Of a stretch of 64,000 nt of DNA, positions 45,321-54,746 are shown piece after piece. Made by a program: the position numbers and the translations under genes. The stretch is from assembly GCA_029781975.1 (NCBI GenBank), contig JAKOVQ010000010.1, positions 1 through 64,000 of the forward strand. Reading direction: 5' to 3'. This stretch comes from Acidobacteriota bacterium (GTDB taxonomy: Bacteria; Acidobacteriota; Thermoanaerobaculia; UBA5066). A model generated the notes under the pieces. It was given only the letters and a program-made list of their open reading frames with translations. It did no database searches and had not been told where the DNA came from. Position 1 is the stretch's first letter, and each line of letters starts with the position of its first letter.

Positions 45321-45466
45321 CTCTCCCTCCCGTGCGCCGGAGCGCTCCTCGAGACGAAACGACCGCCCGACCCCCGGGAGCGCATCGGACCGGGAAGCCG
45401 CAGGGCCAGCGCCGGACGTCCCGGAACCCACCCCCGCAGCCCTCGGTTCATTGCGCCCCCAAGTAA

Positions 45467-45484
45467 ATACCGAACACTCGGTAT
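45467..45484. promoter_or_regulatory. Perfect 18-bp palindrome, operator of the TonB receptor gene
   Basis: ATACCGA-ACAC-TCGGTAT is a perfect 7-bp inverted repeat with a 4-base spacer, in a locally A+T-rich patch. On the minus strand it sits about 14 bases downstream of the -10 element at 45503-45498, near positions +7 to +25, where a bound repressor would block transcription. The shape fits a TetR-family site. The rest of 45321-45715 shows only the promoter below and the weak features of the kinase promoter. Confidence 0.6.
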
Positions 45485-45497
45485 GTTTTTCAGCGGG

Positions 45498-45526
45498 ATT
45501 CTTGTCCCGGGGCCAGCGGGTGTCAA
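45498..45526 (-). promoter_or_regulatory. Promoter of the TonB receptor gene
   Basis: On the minus strand TTGACA (45526-45521), a 17-base spacer, and AAGAAT (45503-45498). The -35 is a perfect consensus, rare in such G+C-rich DNA. It gives a leader of about 170 bases including the palindrome. Confidence 0.6.
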
Positions 45527-45715
45527 GCGCAATCTACCGGACGAGGAGCCGGCTCGGGGCGTCCTGGCTGCTCCGGGTCCCTTCTGCCATACTGGGGTAT
45601 TTGAAACGGGAGCCATCGGTTTGCTCCGGGCAGGTGGCCGTGCGGCATCGGGGGCGACCGGCTGCCACGGATTTCCGTCTTCGGCCGCGATCCGAGGAGC
45701 TCTGAAGGGACCGGG

Positions 45716-47425
45716 ATGCAGGACCAAGGCCTGATCGAGGGCAAGTACCAGGTCATCCGGAAGATCAAGGAAGGGGGGATGGGCGCGATCTACAAGGTCC
45801 GCCACGTCCACCTGGACGAGATCCGGGTGGTCAAGGTCATGCGCCCGCAGATCGAGCAGGACACCGACGCCCGGAGACGCTTCTTCCAGGAGGCGAAGCT
45901 CGCCACCTCGCTGAAGCATCCGAACGTGGCGGGACTCTACGACTTCGCGGAGGACAGGAGCGGGAACTTCTTCATGGTCATGGAGTTCATCGACGGGGTG
46001 AACCTGTCGGAGTACCTCCAGGCCGGGATCCCCCCCCTGCCGGTCACGGTGGAGCTCTCGGTGCAGGCGCTCTCCGCGCTCGGCTTCCTCCACTCGCGGG
46101 GGATCGTCCACCGCGACGTCTCCCCCGACAACTTCATGGTGACGACCGGCCCGGACGGCGGCCCGCTCGTCAAGCTGATCGACCTCGGCGTGGCCAAGCA
46201 GACCGGCGTCGAAGGCGGGACGATGGCCGGGATGTTCATCGGCAAGCTGAAGTACGGCTCGCCCGAGCAGTTCGGGAGGCTCGAGCCCGGCGAGGCGATC
46301 GACGGCCGAAGCGACCTCTACTCCTTCGGCTGCATCCTCTACCTGATGGCGACGGGGCAGTTCCCGTACGACGTCGAGACGGCCCACGGATACGTCTCCC
46401 GCCACCTGGCGACCCCTCCCCGCCCCTTCGAGGAGACCGACCCCGACGGGCGGGTCCCGGAGGAGCTGCGGCGGATCATCCTGAAGGCGCTCGAGAAGGA
46501 CCGGGCCTCCCGGTGGGCGACCGCCGAGGAGTTCGCGGGGGCGCTGGCCGCCCTTCCGGCCTCGTGGCGCGGCGCGAGCCTCGACGCCTCGTTCGTCGCT
46601 CCCGGCATCGGGTCGCCCGGGACGACCCCGACGCCGAGCAGCGCCAGCAGCGGGCTGAGCGACATGCAGCGGATGGTCGCGCAGGCGTTCGGCGTGAGCC
46701 CCACGCCGACGCACGGCGGCCCGTCGGGACGGCGGCTCCAGGGCGCGCCGGGAGCCGCACGGACCCCCACCCCCAGCCCCACGGGCTCCGGCCCTGCGCG
46801 GTGGGCGGGGTCGCCCCCGACCCTCGTCGCGGGCGGAGACGAGGCTGCGCCCACCGTCGTGGACGGCTCGCGAAGCCCGCAGGCCCCGACGGGATCCCGC
46901 GCGCTTCCGGGCGAGACCGCCCGGCTGACGGCGGCTCCCCGAGGGACCACCGCGGCGGCCCTTCCCCGGCCCGCGGCCGCCGCCGCGAGGGAATCGCGCG
47001 TCCCCCTCCTGGTGGGGCTCGCGCTCGCCTTCCTCGTCCTCGCGGGCGGCGGGATCGCCCTCTGGCTCGGGCGCGCGAGCCGGACTCGCCCGGCCCCGGG
47101 GCCGATCGCCGCTCCGGCCTCCCCGGACGCCCCGGCCACGGGCGCCCCTGCGGCGGTGGGGAGCGGGACGGTCCTCCTCACGGCGGCGCCGTGGGGCGAG
47201 GTCGTCTCCCTCGTCAACGAGACGACCGGCGAGAAGGTCGACGTCGCAGGCGACACGACGCCGGTCCGCCTCCGGCTCGCCCCCGGCCCCTACGTCGCGA
47301 AGCTGGCCTGGCGCGACCGCTCGTTCGAGGTCCGCTTCCTCGTGAAGCCGTCCGACGTCGTCCTCGCCCACGGGGAGGCCCCCGGCTTCGACGTCGAGAG
47401 CGCGCTCTCCGGAGCGCCGCGTTGA
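45716..47425 (+). CDS. Ser/Thr protein kinase with C-terminal extracytoplasmic PEGA-like domain
   Basis: A 569-residue kinase. Residues about 10-275 are the catalytic domain: glycine loop IKEGGMGAIYK, Lys in RVVKVM, catalytic loop IVHRDVSPDNFMV and metal-binding LIDLGVAKQ. Catalytic Asp, Asn and Lys are present; Ser replaces the common Lys in HRDxKPxN, as often in bacterial kinases. A long Pro/Ala/Gly/Thr linker, probably phosphorylated, leads to one membrane helix (about 435-457) and an extracytoplasmic beta domain with KVDVAGDTTPVRLRLAPGPY, resembling PEGA. ATG at 45716 has GAAGGGA upstream. TTGA or a 12-base gap joins it to the next gene. Confidence 0.92.
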   Translation: MQDQGLIEGKYQVIRKIKEGGMGAIYKVRHVHLDEIRVVKVMRPQIEQDTDARRRFFQEAKLATSLKHPNVAGLYDFAEDRSGNFFMVMEFIDGVNLSEYLQAGIPPLPVTVELSVQALSALGFLHSRGIVHRDVSPDNFMVTTGPDGGPLVKLIDLGVAKQTGVEGGTMAGMFIGKLKYGSPEQFGRLEPGEAIDGRSDLYSFGCILYLMATGQFPYDVETAHGYVSRHLATPPRPFEETDPDGRVPEELRRIILKALEKDRASRWATAEEFAGALAALPASWRGASLDASFVAPGIGSPGTTPTPSSASSGLSDMQRMVAQAFGVSPTPTHGGPSGRRLQGAPGAARTPTPSPTGSGPARWAGSPPTLVAGGDEAAPTVVDGSRSPQAPTGSRALPGETARLTAAPRGTTAAALPRPAAAAARESRVPLLVGLALAFLVLAGGGIALWLGRASRTRPAPGPIAAPASPDAPATGAPAAVGSGTVLLTAAPWGEVVSLVNETTGEKVDVAGDTTPVRLRLAPGPYVAKLAWRDRSFEVRFLVKPSDVVLAHGEAPGFDVESALSGAPR

Positions 47426-47436
47426 CCCGCGCCCGG

Positions 47437-48327
47437 ATGGCCCCCGCCCGCAAGGGGGCGCTCCTCCTCGCGGCGGTCCTCTTCTCGGTGGCGGCACGTC
47501 CCGCCTCCGCCGCCGACCCGTCGCGCGACTACCGGGCGGGGCTCCGCGCCCTTCGCGACGGCAGGCTCGAGGAGGCGGCCGAGGCGCTCCGTAGGGCGAT
47601 CCAGGCCGACCGACAGGAGGGGATCCACAAGCTCCGCCTCACCGGGATCAACTTCGAGGACTACTTCCCGCACCTCTACCTCGGGCTCGCCCTCGAGGGC
47701 CTCGGAAGGAGGGCCGAGGCGATCGCCGAGCTGGAGGAGAGCGAGCGCCAGGCGGCCGTCTACGAGCGAAGCGAGCTCCGCGGAAAGCTGCAGGGCGCCC
47801 TCGACCGCCTCCGTTCGGCGCAGGCCGCCGCGCGGCCCCAGCCGACCGCCCCGCCGCCGCTCCCCGCGCCGACGAGCGTTCCGCCGCCCCTTCCGACGGC
47901 GGTGGTCCGGCCAACCTCCCCCCCGGTCGTCCTGCCGACTCCCCGGCCGGCCGCGCCGACTCCGGCTCAGGTCTTGGCGAAGGCCACGGCGGCGCCCCGG
48001 CCGACCGCCCCCCGAGTCGCCCTCTCGGCGACGCCCCCTCCCGAGCCGGGACGGAACGACGCGGCGACGCTCCGCAAGGGGCTCGACCTCTACTTCGGCG
48101 GCCGGTACGACGAGGCGATCGCAGAGCTCCGTCCGCTCGCCCGGTCCCGTCCGGCCGCGGAGCTCCTCCTCGCCTACTCCCTCGCGTCGAAGGCGGTGCT
48201 GGCGGATCCGCGCGACGACGGCCTGATCCGGGAGGCGCGCGGGCACTACCGCGACGGCCTCGCCCGCGGAGGACGCCCTCTCGACGCCGCGCTGGTTCCG
48301 CCGAAGATCCTGAAGCTGCTAGACTGA
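47437..48327 (+). CDS. Exported TPR-like protein with Pro-rich centre
   Basis: A 296-residue protein with signal peptide (residues 1-23, ending PASAA). Residues about 25-115 hold TPR-like helices including KLRLTGINFEDYFPHLYLGLAL. A Pro/Thr/Ala-rich stretch (about 125-205) precedes another TPR-like part (about 208-296). An alternative TTG start at 47422 overlaps the kinase stop; the ATG is kept because the signal peptide begins there. It is paralogous to the next gene in the INFEDYFPHLYL region. Probably an envelope scaffold in the kinase operon. Confidence 0.75.
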   Translation: MAPARKGALLLAAVLFSVAARPASAADPSRDYRAGLRALRDGRLEEAAEALRRAIQADRQEGIHKLRLTGINFEDYFPHLYLGLALEGLGRRAEAIAELEESERQAAVYERSELRGKLQGALDRLRSAQAAARPQPTAPPPLPAPTSVPPPLPTAVVRPTSPPVVLPTPRPAAPTPAQVLAKATAAPRPTAPRVALSATPPPEPGRNDAATLRKGLDLYFGGRYDEAIAELRPLARSRPAAELLLAYSLASKAVLADPRDDGLIREARGHYRDGLARGGRPLDAALVPPKILKLLD

Positions 48328-48335
48328 CTCTCAAC

Positions 48336-48824
48336 GTGTCCTTCGTCTCGGCTCTCGCCGGCGCACGGCGTTCCGTGCGGTCGCTGTCGTGGGTTTCGTC
48401 CACGCTCGTGGTCCTCGCGCTCGCTTCGACCGCTCCCGCGACGCAGGAGCCGCCGCGGCCGGACCGGACGGCCCTGACGGAGGACGAGGCGCGAAGGGTC
48501 GAGCAGGAGATCGGCGGCCGCTGCGGCGTCCGGGCTCCGGACCACGCCTCCCGGCTCCCCTGGTACTACTACTACGCGGTCGGCGTCCGCTTCCACGAGA
48601 AAGGGGACGACCGGCGGGCCCTCGAGGCGATGAGGCAGGCCATCGAGAGGAATCCCTCTCCCGCCCTCGGCTACCGGGTCTACGGCCTCTGGTTCCTCGA
48701 CTACCTTCCCTACACGTACCTGGCGCGGATCCACGACGCCCTGAACCAGGCGGAGTGCGCCCGGGACGCCCGGGAGCTGAGCCGCAAGCTGGAGCCGCGG
48801 CCCAGACGGAACGACCGCTTCTGA
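48336..48824 (+). CDS. Exported TPR-like protein
   Basis: A 162-residue protein with an N-terminal signal or anchor helix (about 18-36). TPR-like helices follow: YYYYAVGVRFHEKGDDRRAL, EAMRQAIERNPSPALG, and YGLWFLDYLPYTYLARI, which parallels TGINFEDYFPHLYLGLA in the upstream protein. GTG at 48336 lies ten bases after TAGACT (48320-48325), so a separate promoter inside the upstream gene end is possible. Function unknown; probably protein-protein contacts in the envelope. Confidence 0.7.
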   Translation: MSFVSALAGARRSVRSLSWVSSTLVVLALASTAPATQEPPRPDRTALTEDEARRVEQEIGGRCGVRAPDHASRLPWYYYYAVGVRFHEKGDDRRALEAMRQAIERNPSPALGYRVYGLWFLDYLPYTYLARIHDALNQAECARDARELSRKLEPRPRRNDRF

Positions 48825-48894
48825 TTCGGGTCCCGACGCCCCGCCGCTCGCACGGCGTCCGGACCGACGACACCCGGAACGAGGAGGAACGGAG

Positions 48895-50460
48895 ATGACC
48901 CTCGCACGAATCCTCAGGCTGGCCACGGGGGCCGCGCTGGTCCTCGGGCTCCTGACCGTGGCTGGAGCCGCGCGCGCCCAGGATCGCGCCACGCAGACGA
49001 CGACGTCCACGAACTCCGGCTTCGGGTACGGCGCCCGCGCGCTCGGGATGGGCGGGGCGTTCATCGCGCTGGCCGACGACGCCTCGGCGGCGTCGTGGAA
49101 CCCGGCCGGGATCGGCCAGCTCGTCCGGCCCGAGCTGACCGTCGTCGGGAGCCTGAACTCCGCCAAGACCTCGGCCGCGCCCGAGGAGCGGCTCTTCGAC
49201 TACGCCGACGCGGCCGGGACGCGGAACGGTCTCTTCGACCGGCTCCGCTTCTCCGGCTGGGACTCGACGGCGAACGCGTCCGGCATCGACTTCGCCAGCT
49301 GGGTGCAACCGTTTCCCGTCGGAGGAAGCACGCTCTGCGCCCAGCTCTCCTACGCGCGGATCGGCGCCGCCGGGACGGCCGCGCACCTCTACGGCCTCGA
49401 CTGGACCGACAACTACAGCCTCTACCCGGGCAAGGAGAGCCTCTACAGCCGCCAGGAGACCGCCATCGAGAACTCGGGCTTCGGCGGCATCGACACGTAC
49501 ACGCTCGGCCTGGCGACCGGGCTCGGTCCGTCCGTCTACGTCGGGGCGAGCCTCTCGCTCTGGCGCGGGGAGATCGGGCAGACGACCTACCGCTCGACCA
49601 ACGCGACCTTCTACACGACCGACTCCTCGGACAACCTCGTCGTGGCCGACGCCCTGAGCCTCTGGCAGGCCACCGCGGAGACGCGGAAGATCAGCGGCGT
49701 CTCCGGCAGCTTCGGCATCCTCGTCCTGCCGCTCCGCTGGCTGCGCCTCGGCGCCGTCTACCGGACGAAGTGGTCCGGCACCGACACGGTGAACGCGTCG
49801 ATCTCCTACTCGAACGTCTATGCCACCGGAGGGGCGTATCGCTACTCGGGGAGCACCTCGTTCGACTCGAAGGTCGAGTGGCCGGCGTCGTACGGCTTCG
49901 GCGTCGCGATCCAGCCGGTCTCCACGCTGACCCTGTCGGCCGACTACACCGCGACGGACTGGCGCAAGGGAAGGACCGACGCGGAGGTGACCAGCTGGAC
50001 CTTCGGGTCCGACGGGTCAGCGTCGCCGGTGGTCGGCGAGGCCTCCTTCCCGACGACCACGTTCGCCGCGGGCGCGCAGAACAACCAGAAGGGGACGCGC
50101 TTCGGCGCCGAGTACGTGATCCGCGCCGGGAAGGTCCTCGTCCCGATCCGGGCCGGTACCTACCGGATCACGGCCCTCGCGCCCTTCTTCGGCGGCTCCC
50201 ACGACCAGGACCCGGAGGTGAAGTTCAAGGGGATCACCGCCGGCGCCGGGATCTCTTTCGACCTGGGAGGAGTCCAGAGCGTCCTCTTCGACTTCGCGTT
50301 CGTCTCCGAGACCGCCGAGAGCCGCTACGTCTATCCGCCGACGCTCGTCCACGACTCGTCGAACGCGGGGACGCCGTTCGAGTACGCCGCCTACTCGGAC
50401 ACCTGGGCGAAGAAGGCCCGGAACTCGCGCATCATCGGGTCGATGATCTACCGCTTCTGA
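48895..50460 (+). CDS. Outer-membrane beta-barrel protein, FadL/UPF0164-like
   Basis: A 521-residue exported protein with a signal peptide ending GAARAQ (about residue 29). The mature N terminus GYGARALGMGGAFIALADDA and ASAASWNPAG is the hallmark of FadL/OmpP1-like and PorV-like barrels. The rest alternates polar and aromatic residues in beta strands and ends in YRF with terminal Phe. Roles in this group are transport of hydrophobic compounds or secretion support. A strong ribosome site (GAGGAGGAAC) precedes the ATG. A bidirectional hairpin follows the stop. Confidence 0.85.
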   Translation: MTLARILRLATGAALVLGLLTVAGAARAQDRATQTTTSTNSGFGYGARALGMGGAFIALADDASAASWNPAGIGQLVRPELTVVGSLNSAKTSAAPEERLFDYADAAGTRNGLFDRLRFSGWDSTANASGIDFASWVQPFPVGGSTLCAQLSYARIGAAGTAAHLYGLDWTDNYSLYPGKESLYSRQETAIENSGFGGIDTYTLGLATGLGPSVYVGASLSLWRGEIGQTTYRSTNATFYTTDSSDNLVVADALSLWQATAETRKISGVSGSFGILVLPLRWLRLGAVYRTKWSGTDTVNASISYSNVYATGGAYRYSGSTSFDSKVEWPASYGFGVAIQPVSTLTLSADYTATDWRKGRTDAEVTSWTFGSDGSASPVVGEASFPTTTFAAGAQNNQKGTRFGAEYVIRAGKVLVPIRAGTYRITALAPFFGGSHDQDPEVKFKGITAGAGISFDLGGVQSVLFDFAFVSETAESRYVYPPTLVHDSSNAGTPFEYAAYSDTWAKKARNSRIIGSMIYRF

Positions 50461-50471
50461 GGCGCACGCGG

Positions 50472-50497
50472 GGAGGGGCCGCCCCGGCGGCCCCTCC
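50472..50497. terminator. Bidirectional hairpin terminator
   Basis: An 11-bp perfect stem (GGAGGGGCCGC.../...GCGGCCCCTCC) with a 4-base loop fills the 37 bases between the convergent stops at 50460 and 50498. It can serve both genes. Confidence 0.65.
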
Positions 50498-52345
50498 TCA
50501 CCCCGCGGTGCCGCGGGGCGAGGAGCGCCCGGCCGCCGCCCGCTCCGCGAGGCGGAGGTTCCGGCGGATCTGCTCCAGCATCCGCGACTCGAGCCCGCTC
50601 TTCCGCTCGGTCGTCCGGCCGCCCCGGCGGCGCGCCCTCAGCAGCGCCTGGCGCGCCCCGCGCGCGTCGCCGGAGGCGAGGAGGGCGAGACCGAGGTGCG
50701 CGAGGCTCGTCGCCGTCTCCCCCAGCTCGGCCGACCGCTTCAGGCTGGCGACGGCCCGCTCGTACTCGCCCCTCCGGTAGTGGACCCACCCCCGCGCGGC
50801 CAGGGCCGCGGCCCGCACCTCGCGGGGCGCGAGCCGGACGGCGCGCTCGGCGTCGGCGAGGGCCGCGTCGAGCTCCTCCCCCATGTCCGCCCGGGCCGAG
50901 GCCCGCTGGGCGTAGGCGATGGCGCGGCCGAAGCGCGACCTCACCGCCGCCAGCATCTCCGAGGCGACCCGGCTCCCCTCCCGGAACTTCCCCTCGGCGC
51001 GCAGCGCCTCGAGGAGCGTAGCGTAGGCCGCGGTCGCGATCTCCTCCTCCGGCTTGCGCGTGAGGACGCGCCGGGCGAGCGAGACGGCCTCGGAGGTCCG
51101 TCCGGCCGCCGCGCCCGCGAGGGCGTACGAGACGAGGAGCGGGCCGTTCTCGGGGTCCGCCTTGAGCGCCCGCCGGTAGAGGCGGAGCGACTTCTCGGGA
51201 TCGCGCGGCGCCGCGGCCGCGGCCTTCTCGGCCCAGGCCGCCGAGCGCCCCCGGACCTGGGCCGCGCCCCCCAGGAGGGCCCGCGCCGCGGGGAAGTCGA
51301 TCCGGTTCGGGTTCAGCTCGAGCGCCGCCCGGAACCGCTCCGCGGCCTTCTGCGTCCACCCCCGGTCGAGGTAGCAGAGCCCCAGCTGCCAGAGGGCCTC
51401 CTCGTCGCCGGGGTCGAGGCGGATCGCCTTCTGGAGGGCTTCGATCGCCTCCTTCACCCGCCCGCGCTCCGACGAGATCGTCCCGAGGAGGGAGAGCGCC
51501 TGCGCGTTCTCCTCGAGGCCGACCGCCCGCTTCAGGAACGCCTCCGCCTTCGCCAGCTGCCCCGCGCCGGCGTAGAGCGCGCCGAGGGCGAACGTCGGGA
51601 GGAAGGCGTCGGACTTCAGGGCGAGCGCCTTCTTCAGCGACTCGATCGCGCGCTCCGGCCGCCCCAGGTCGCTCTCGAGGACGCCCCCGTAGACCAGCGC
51701 CTCGAAGTGGTCGGGCTCGCGCTCGAGGACCGCGCGGAGCGCCACGGAGGCCTTCGCCGCCTCCCCTTCGTTGAAGTAGGTCTCCCCGAGGTAGAACGCG
51801 AGCTCGGCGTTGGCCCGGTCGAGGCGCCACGCGTCCTCGAGGTGGCGGATGGCCGCGTCCGGGTCGAGCGCGAAGAACGCGAGCTCGGCCTCCGAGAGGA
51901 GCGAGAGGAACCGCTCGCGCCGCTCGCCGCGGAAGCCGCCGACGAGGCGCTCCTTCCGCTCGAGGAAGCGCTCCCGCTTCTCGAGCACGGCCATGTGCTG
52001 GTCGACGCGCCCCTCCCAGAGCTCGAGGAACTCCTCCTCGGCCACGAGGCCGCGCCGCTCGAGGAGGTCCTTCAGGGCCAGGAGGCCGGTCTGGACGACG
52101 AATCCGTTCTTCTCCTGCCGGGTGAACCCCTCGAGGAGCGACTTCAGCGTCTCGGCGCTCCGCTTGACGATCTCCTCGAGGACGGAGACGCGCTCGAGGA
52201 GGTGCTCGTCGAGCGACACGCCGTCCCCGGGGGGGCCCTCGTCGTAGCTCTCCCCGGTGCCGGAGACGACGAGGAGCCGCGACTGGCAGCGGCGGCAGAC
52301 CTCCCGGTCCGGGTCGTTGACCGCCCCGCAGACCTGGCAGATCAC
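50498..52345 (-). CDS. Zinc-ribbon TPR protein
   Basis: A 615-residue soluble protein. Residues 1-22 are a zinc ribbon, [19 protein letters not shown] (CX2C...CX2C). Residues about 40-130 are a coiled coil, and from about 140 to the end there are some twelve TPR units such as [19 protein letters not shown] and [18 protein letters not shown]-like repeats. It starts with GTG overlapping the stop of the hydroxyacyl-CoA dehydrogenase (GTGA). There is no signal peptide, so it is cytoplasmic. The role is scaffolding; partners unknown. Confidence 0.82.
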   Translation of the reverse strand: MICQVCGAVNDPDREVCRRCQSRLLVVSGTGESYDEGPPGDGVSLDEHLLERVSVLEEIVKRSAETLKSLLEGFTRQEKNGFVVQTGLLALKDLLERRGLVAEEEFLELWEGRVDQHMAVLEKRERFLERKERLVGGFRGERRERFLSLLSEAELAFFALDPDAAIRHLEDAWRLDRANAELAFYLGETYFNEGEAAKASVALRAVLEREPDHFEALVYGGVLESDLGRPERAIESLKKALALKSDAFLPTFALGALYAGAGQLAKAEAFLKRAVGLEENAQALSLLGTISSERGRVKEAIEALQKAIRLDPGDEEALWQLGLCYLDRGWTQKAAERFRAALELNPNRIDFPAARALLGGAAQVRGRSAAWAEKAAAAAPRDPEKSLRLYRRALKADPENGPLLVSYALAGAAAGRTSEAVSLARRVLTRKPEEEIATAAYATLLEALRAEGKFREGSRVASEMLAAVRSRFGRAIAYAQRASARADMGEELDAALADAERAVRLAPREVRAAALAARGWVHYRRGEYERAVASLKRSAELGETATSLAHLGLALLASGDARGARQALLRARRRGGRTTERKSGLESRMLEQIRRNLRLAERAAAGRSSPRGTAG

Positions 52346-53223
52346 GAAGGCGTCACCCTCTCCCCGCCGGGGCCGGCGTACCGGTAGAAGCCGCGCCCGG
52401 CCTTCTTGCCGAGCCACCCCGCGTCGACCATCTGGACGAGGAGGGGGCACGGCCGGTACTTGTCGTCCCCGAGCCCCTCGTGCAGGACGCGCAGGATGGC
52501 GAGGCAGGTGTCGAGCCCGATGAAGTCCGCCAGGGTCAGCGGCCCCATCGGGTGGTTCATCCCGAGCTTCATGATGGTGTCGACGGCGTCGGGCGTCGCC
52601 ACTCCCTCGAAGACCGCGAAGACCGCCTCGTTGATCATCGGCATCAGGACGCGGTTCGAGACGAACCCGGGAAAGTCCCGGCACTCGACCGGCGTCTTCC
52701 CCATCTCGCGCGCCGCCGCCACGACCGCGGCGGCCGTCTCGTCCGAGGTGGCGATCCCGCGGATCACCTCGACGAGCTGCATGACCGGGACCGGGTTCAT
52801 GAAGTGCATGCCGATGAACCGGTCGGGGCGCTTCGTGGCCGCCGCGAGGCGGGTGATGGAGATGGACGAGGTGTTCGAGGCGAGGAGCGCCCCGGGGGCC
52901 AGGAGGCCGTCGAGCGCGGCGAAGAGCTTCCGCTTCGGCGCCTCGTCCTCGACGATCGCCTCGACCACGAGGTCGCACCCGGCGAGAGCGGCGACGTCGA
53001 CGGCGTGAGCGATCCGCCCGAGGGCGGCGTCGCGCGCCTCGGCCGTCACCTTCCCCTTCTCCACCTGGCGGCCGAGGTTCTTCCGGATGACCGAGAGCCC
53101 CTTCTCGACGAGGGCGTCCGAGACGTCCGAGAGGACGACGTCCTTCCCCGCGAGGGCCGCCACGTGGGCGATCCCCGAGCCCATCTGCCCCGCCCCGACG
53201 ACCCCGATCCGCTGGATGCTCAT
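52342..53223 (-). CDS. 3-hydroxybutyryl/3-hydroxyacyl-CoA dehydrogenase
   Basis: A 293-residue NAD-dependent enzyme that interconverts 3-hydroxyacyl-CoA and 3-ketoacyl-CoA. The Rossmann loop is [23 protein letters not shown], catalytic HFMNPVPVM (His) and the Glu about 12 residues later are present, as are [16 protein letters not shown] and [18 protein letters not shown]. Length matches Hbd/PaaH2-type single-domain enzymes. Together with the ligases and thiolase it supports a butyryl or beta-oxidation route, though it is not in the same operon. Confidence 0.95.
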   Translation of the reverse strand: MSIQRIGVVGAGQMGSGIAHVAALAGKDVVLSDVSDALVEKGLSVIRKNLGRQVEKGKVTAEARDAALGRIAHAVDVAALAGCDLVVEAIVEDEAPKRKLFAALDGLLAPGALLASNTSSISITRLAAATKRPDRFIGMHFMNPVPVMQLVEVIRGIATSDETAAAVVAAAREMGKTPVECRDFPGFVSNRVLMPMINEAVFAVFEGVATPDAVDTIMKLGMNHPMGPLTLADFIGLDTCLAILRVLHEGLGDDKYRPCPLLVQMVDAGWLGKKAGRGFYRYAGPGGERVTPS

Positions 53224-53290
53224 CCGTTCGCCTCGCGGGGAGCCCCTTCCGGGCTCCCCCCGGCCGAGACTATCAGGCGAGCCCCCGCGG

Positions 53291-54232
53291 TCAACCGGCG
53301 GGGACCGGCCGGGGCCGGGCCAGGGAGACGATCGCCACGCCGATGCCGACGAGCGAGGCGACGGCCCAGAGGAGCGGCCCCGCGACGGGGAGGAGCGACG
53401 CCAGGCCGAGCGCCAGGAGGCCGAGCGCGAGGGCCGCGGGGTCGCCGAAGAAGGGGCTGCTCCGCCTCGCCCGGCGCGTCAGGAGCCTCCCGACGGCGAC
53501 GAAGAGCGCGGCCAGGCCGAACGCCTTCGCGAGCGCGAGGAAGGCGACGCAGAAGCCGGTGAGGACGAGGCCGAGCGTCGACGGGAAGACGACGAGGAGG
53601 AACGCGGAGAGGAGCGCCCCGGTCAGGACCGCGGCCAGGCCCACCGCGGCCGCCGGCCCCGTCGCCCCGGGCACGAGGCGGGCGGCCGCCCCGACGCGTC
53701 GGGGGAGGAGACGGAGGAGGACGAGGCCGAGCGCGAGCCAGAGGAAGAGGAGGAAGAGCCGGAACCCGAGGAGCGCGAGCGACGCGGAGCCCCTCGAGAG
53801 CGGAGAGGTCTCGAGCTCGGCGAGGAACGCCGCCTCCACCGCCGCGACGGTCAGGACGCGGCCCCCCACCGCCCGGAGGGGCCCGGCGCCGGACGGCTTG
53901 AGGGCTCCCCCGACGACGAGGACGTCCCCGGTGACGGTCGCCCCGGGCTCGATCTCGGCGTCTCCCCAGAGGGCGAGGACGTCGCCGCGGACGGTCCCCG
54001 TCACGCGCACCGGGCCGAAGACGGAGACCACCGCGCCGGTGACCGAGCCGGCGACCTCGACGGGCCGGGCGAGACCCACGAGGTCACCGCTCCGGTGCTC
54101 CCCTGCCGCGACGCGCAGGGCACGCTCCGCGGGCGCGGCGGCGGCGGGAGGCGCCGCGATGAAGGCGCCGAGGCAGAGGGCGAGAAGGAGCGGGAAGGCG
54201 CTCCGGCTCCGGCCCTCAGCCCCGCCGCGCAT
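53291..54232 (-). CDS. Membrane protein with polymer-forming-like repeat region
   Basis: A 313-residue protein with signal peptide (to about residue 33). Residues about 38-115 carry short beta-helix-like repeats ([33 protein letters not shown]), like the bactofilin/polymer-forming fold. Five or six membrane helices follow from about residue 150. The 5' end overlaps the upstream gene by 17 bases. It is third in the sigma factor operon, and may be the regulated envelope component. Exact family not recognised. Confidence 0.75.
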   Translation of the reverse strand: MRGGAEGRSRSAFPLLLALCLGAFIAAPPAAAAPAERALRVAAGEHRSGDLVGLARPVEVAGSVTGAVVSVFGPVRVTGTVRGDVLALWGDAEIEPGATVTGDVLVVGGALKPSGAGPLRAVGGRVLTVAAVEAAFLAELETSPLSRGSASLALLGFRLFLLFLWLALGLVLLRLLPRRVGAAARLVPGATGPAAAVGLAAVLTGALLSAFLLVVFPSTLGLVLTGFCVAFLALAKAFGLAALFVAVGRLLTRRARRSSPFFGDPAALALGLLALGLASLLPVAGPLLWAVASLVGIGVAIVSLARPRPVPAG

Positions 54233-54737
54233 CGGCGGCCCCGAGGGCCCGGCGCCCGCCGAGCTGCCCGAGGGTCAGCGCGAGGGTGCCGGCGGTGAGG
54301 AGGGCCAGGCCGCCGAGCGCCCAGGGGGCGAAGCCGGGGAGGGCCCCCGAGACACGCGCGGCGGCCTCGGGCAGGAGCGGAGCCGCGGCCAGAAGGGCGG
54401 CCACCGGCCGGCCGAACGCCACGGCGAGGAGCTCGCCCCAGACGAGGACGGCGGTCCCCGGCCCGAGCTTCAGGAAGGGGGTCAGGACGAGGCCGGCGCT
54501 CCCGGCCAGGAGGAGCCCGCCCACGGCCGCGGGGAGCTTCCAGGCAGAGGGCCGCCTGACCTCCCACGGCGCGAAGGCGCGCGCCTCGAGGACCCGGACG
54601 GTGAAATCGGGGGGCAGCCCGGGGTCTCGGGAAGACGCAACCATCTCGTCCAGAAAGACTTCGAGCTTCTCGTCGAAGGCGTCCGGGGCCTTCTCGAGGG
54701 ACGCGTCCTGAGGAGGGAGCTGGCTCATCGTCGTCAC
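54216..54737 (-). CDS. Putative anti-sigma factor
   Basis: A 173-residue protein starting with GTG (54737; ATG at 54728 is an alternative). Residues 1-65 are cytoplasmic, helical and acidic (FDEKLEVFLDEMVASS), then three membrane helices follow (about 68-90, 95-118, 140-160). It starts 9 bases after the sigma factor stop, the normal position of an anti-sigma factor. It lacks the His-Cys-Cys zinc motif of ZAS-type factors, so the identification rests on position and topology. Confidence 0.6.
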   Translation of the reverse strand: MTTMSQLPPQDASLEKAPDAFDEKLEVFLDEMVASSRDPGLPPDFTVRVLEARAFAPWEVRRPSAWKLPAAVGGLLLAGSAGLVLTPFLKLGPGTAVLVWGELLAVAFGRPVAALLAAAPLLPEAAARVSGALPGFAPWALGGLALLTAGTLALTLGQLGGRRALGAADARRG

Positions 54738-54746
54738 CCAGTCCTT

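Noticed and set aside
47766-47785. GAGCGAAGCGAG, also found in the inverted repeat, as another repeat copy
   Set aside because: It is part of the coding sequence YERSELRG and its flanks do not match the repeat.
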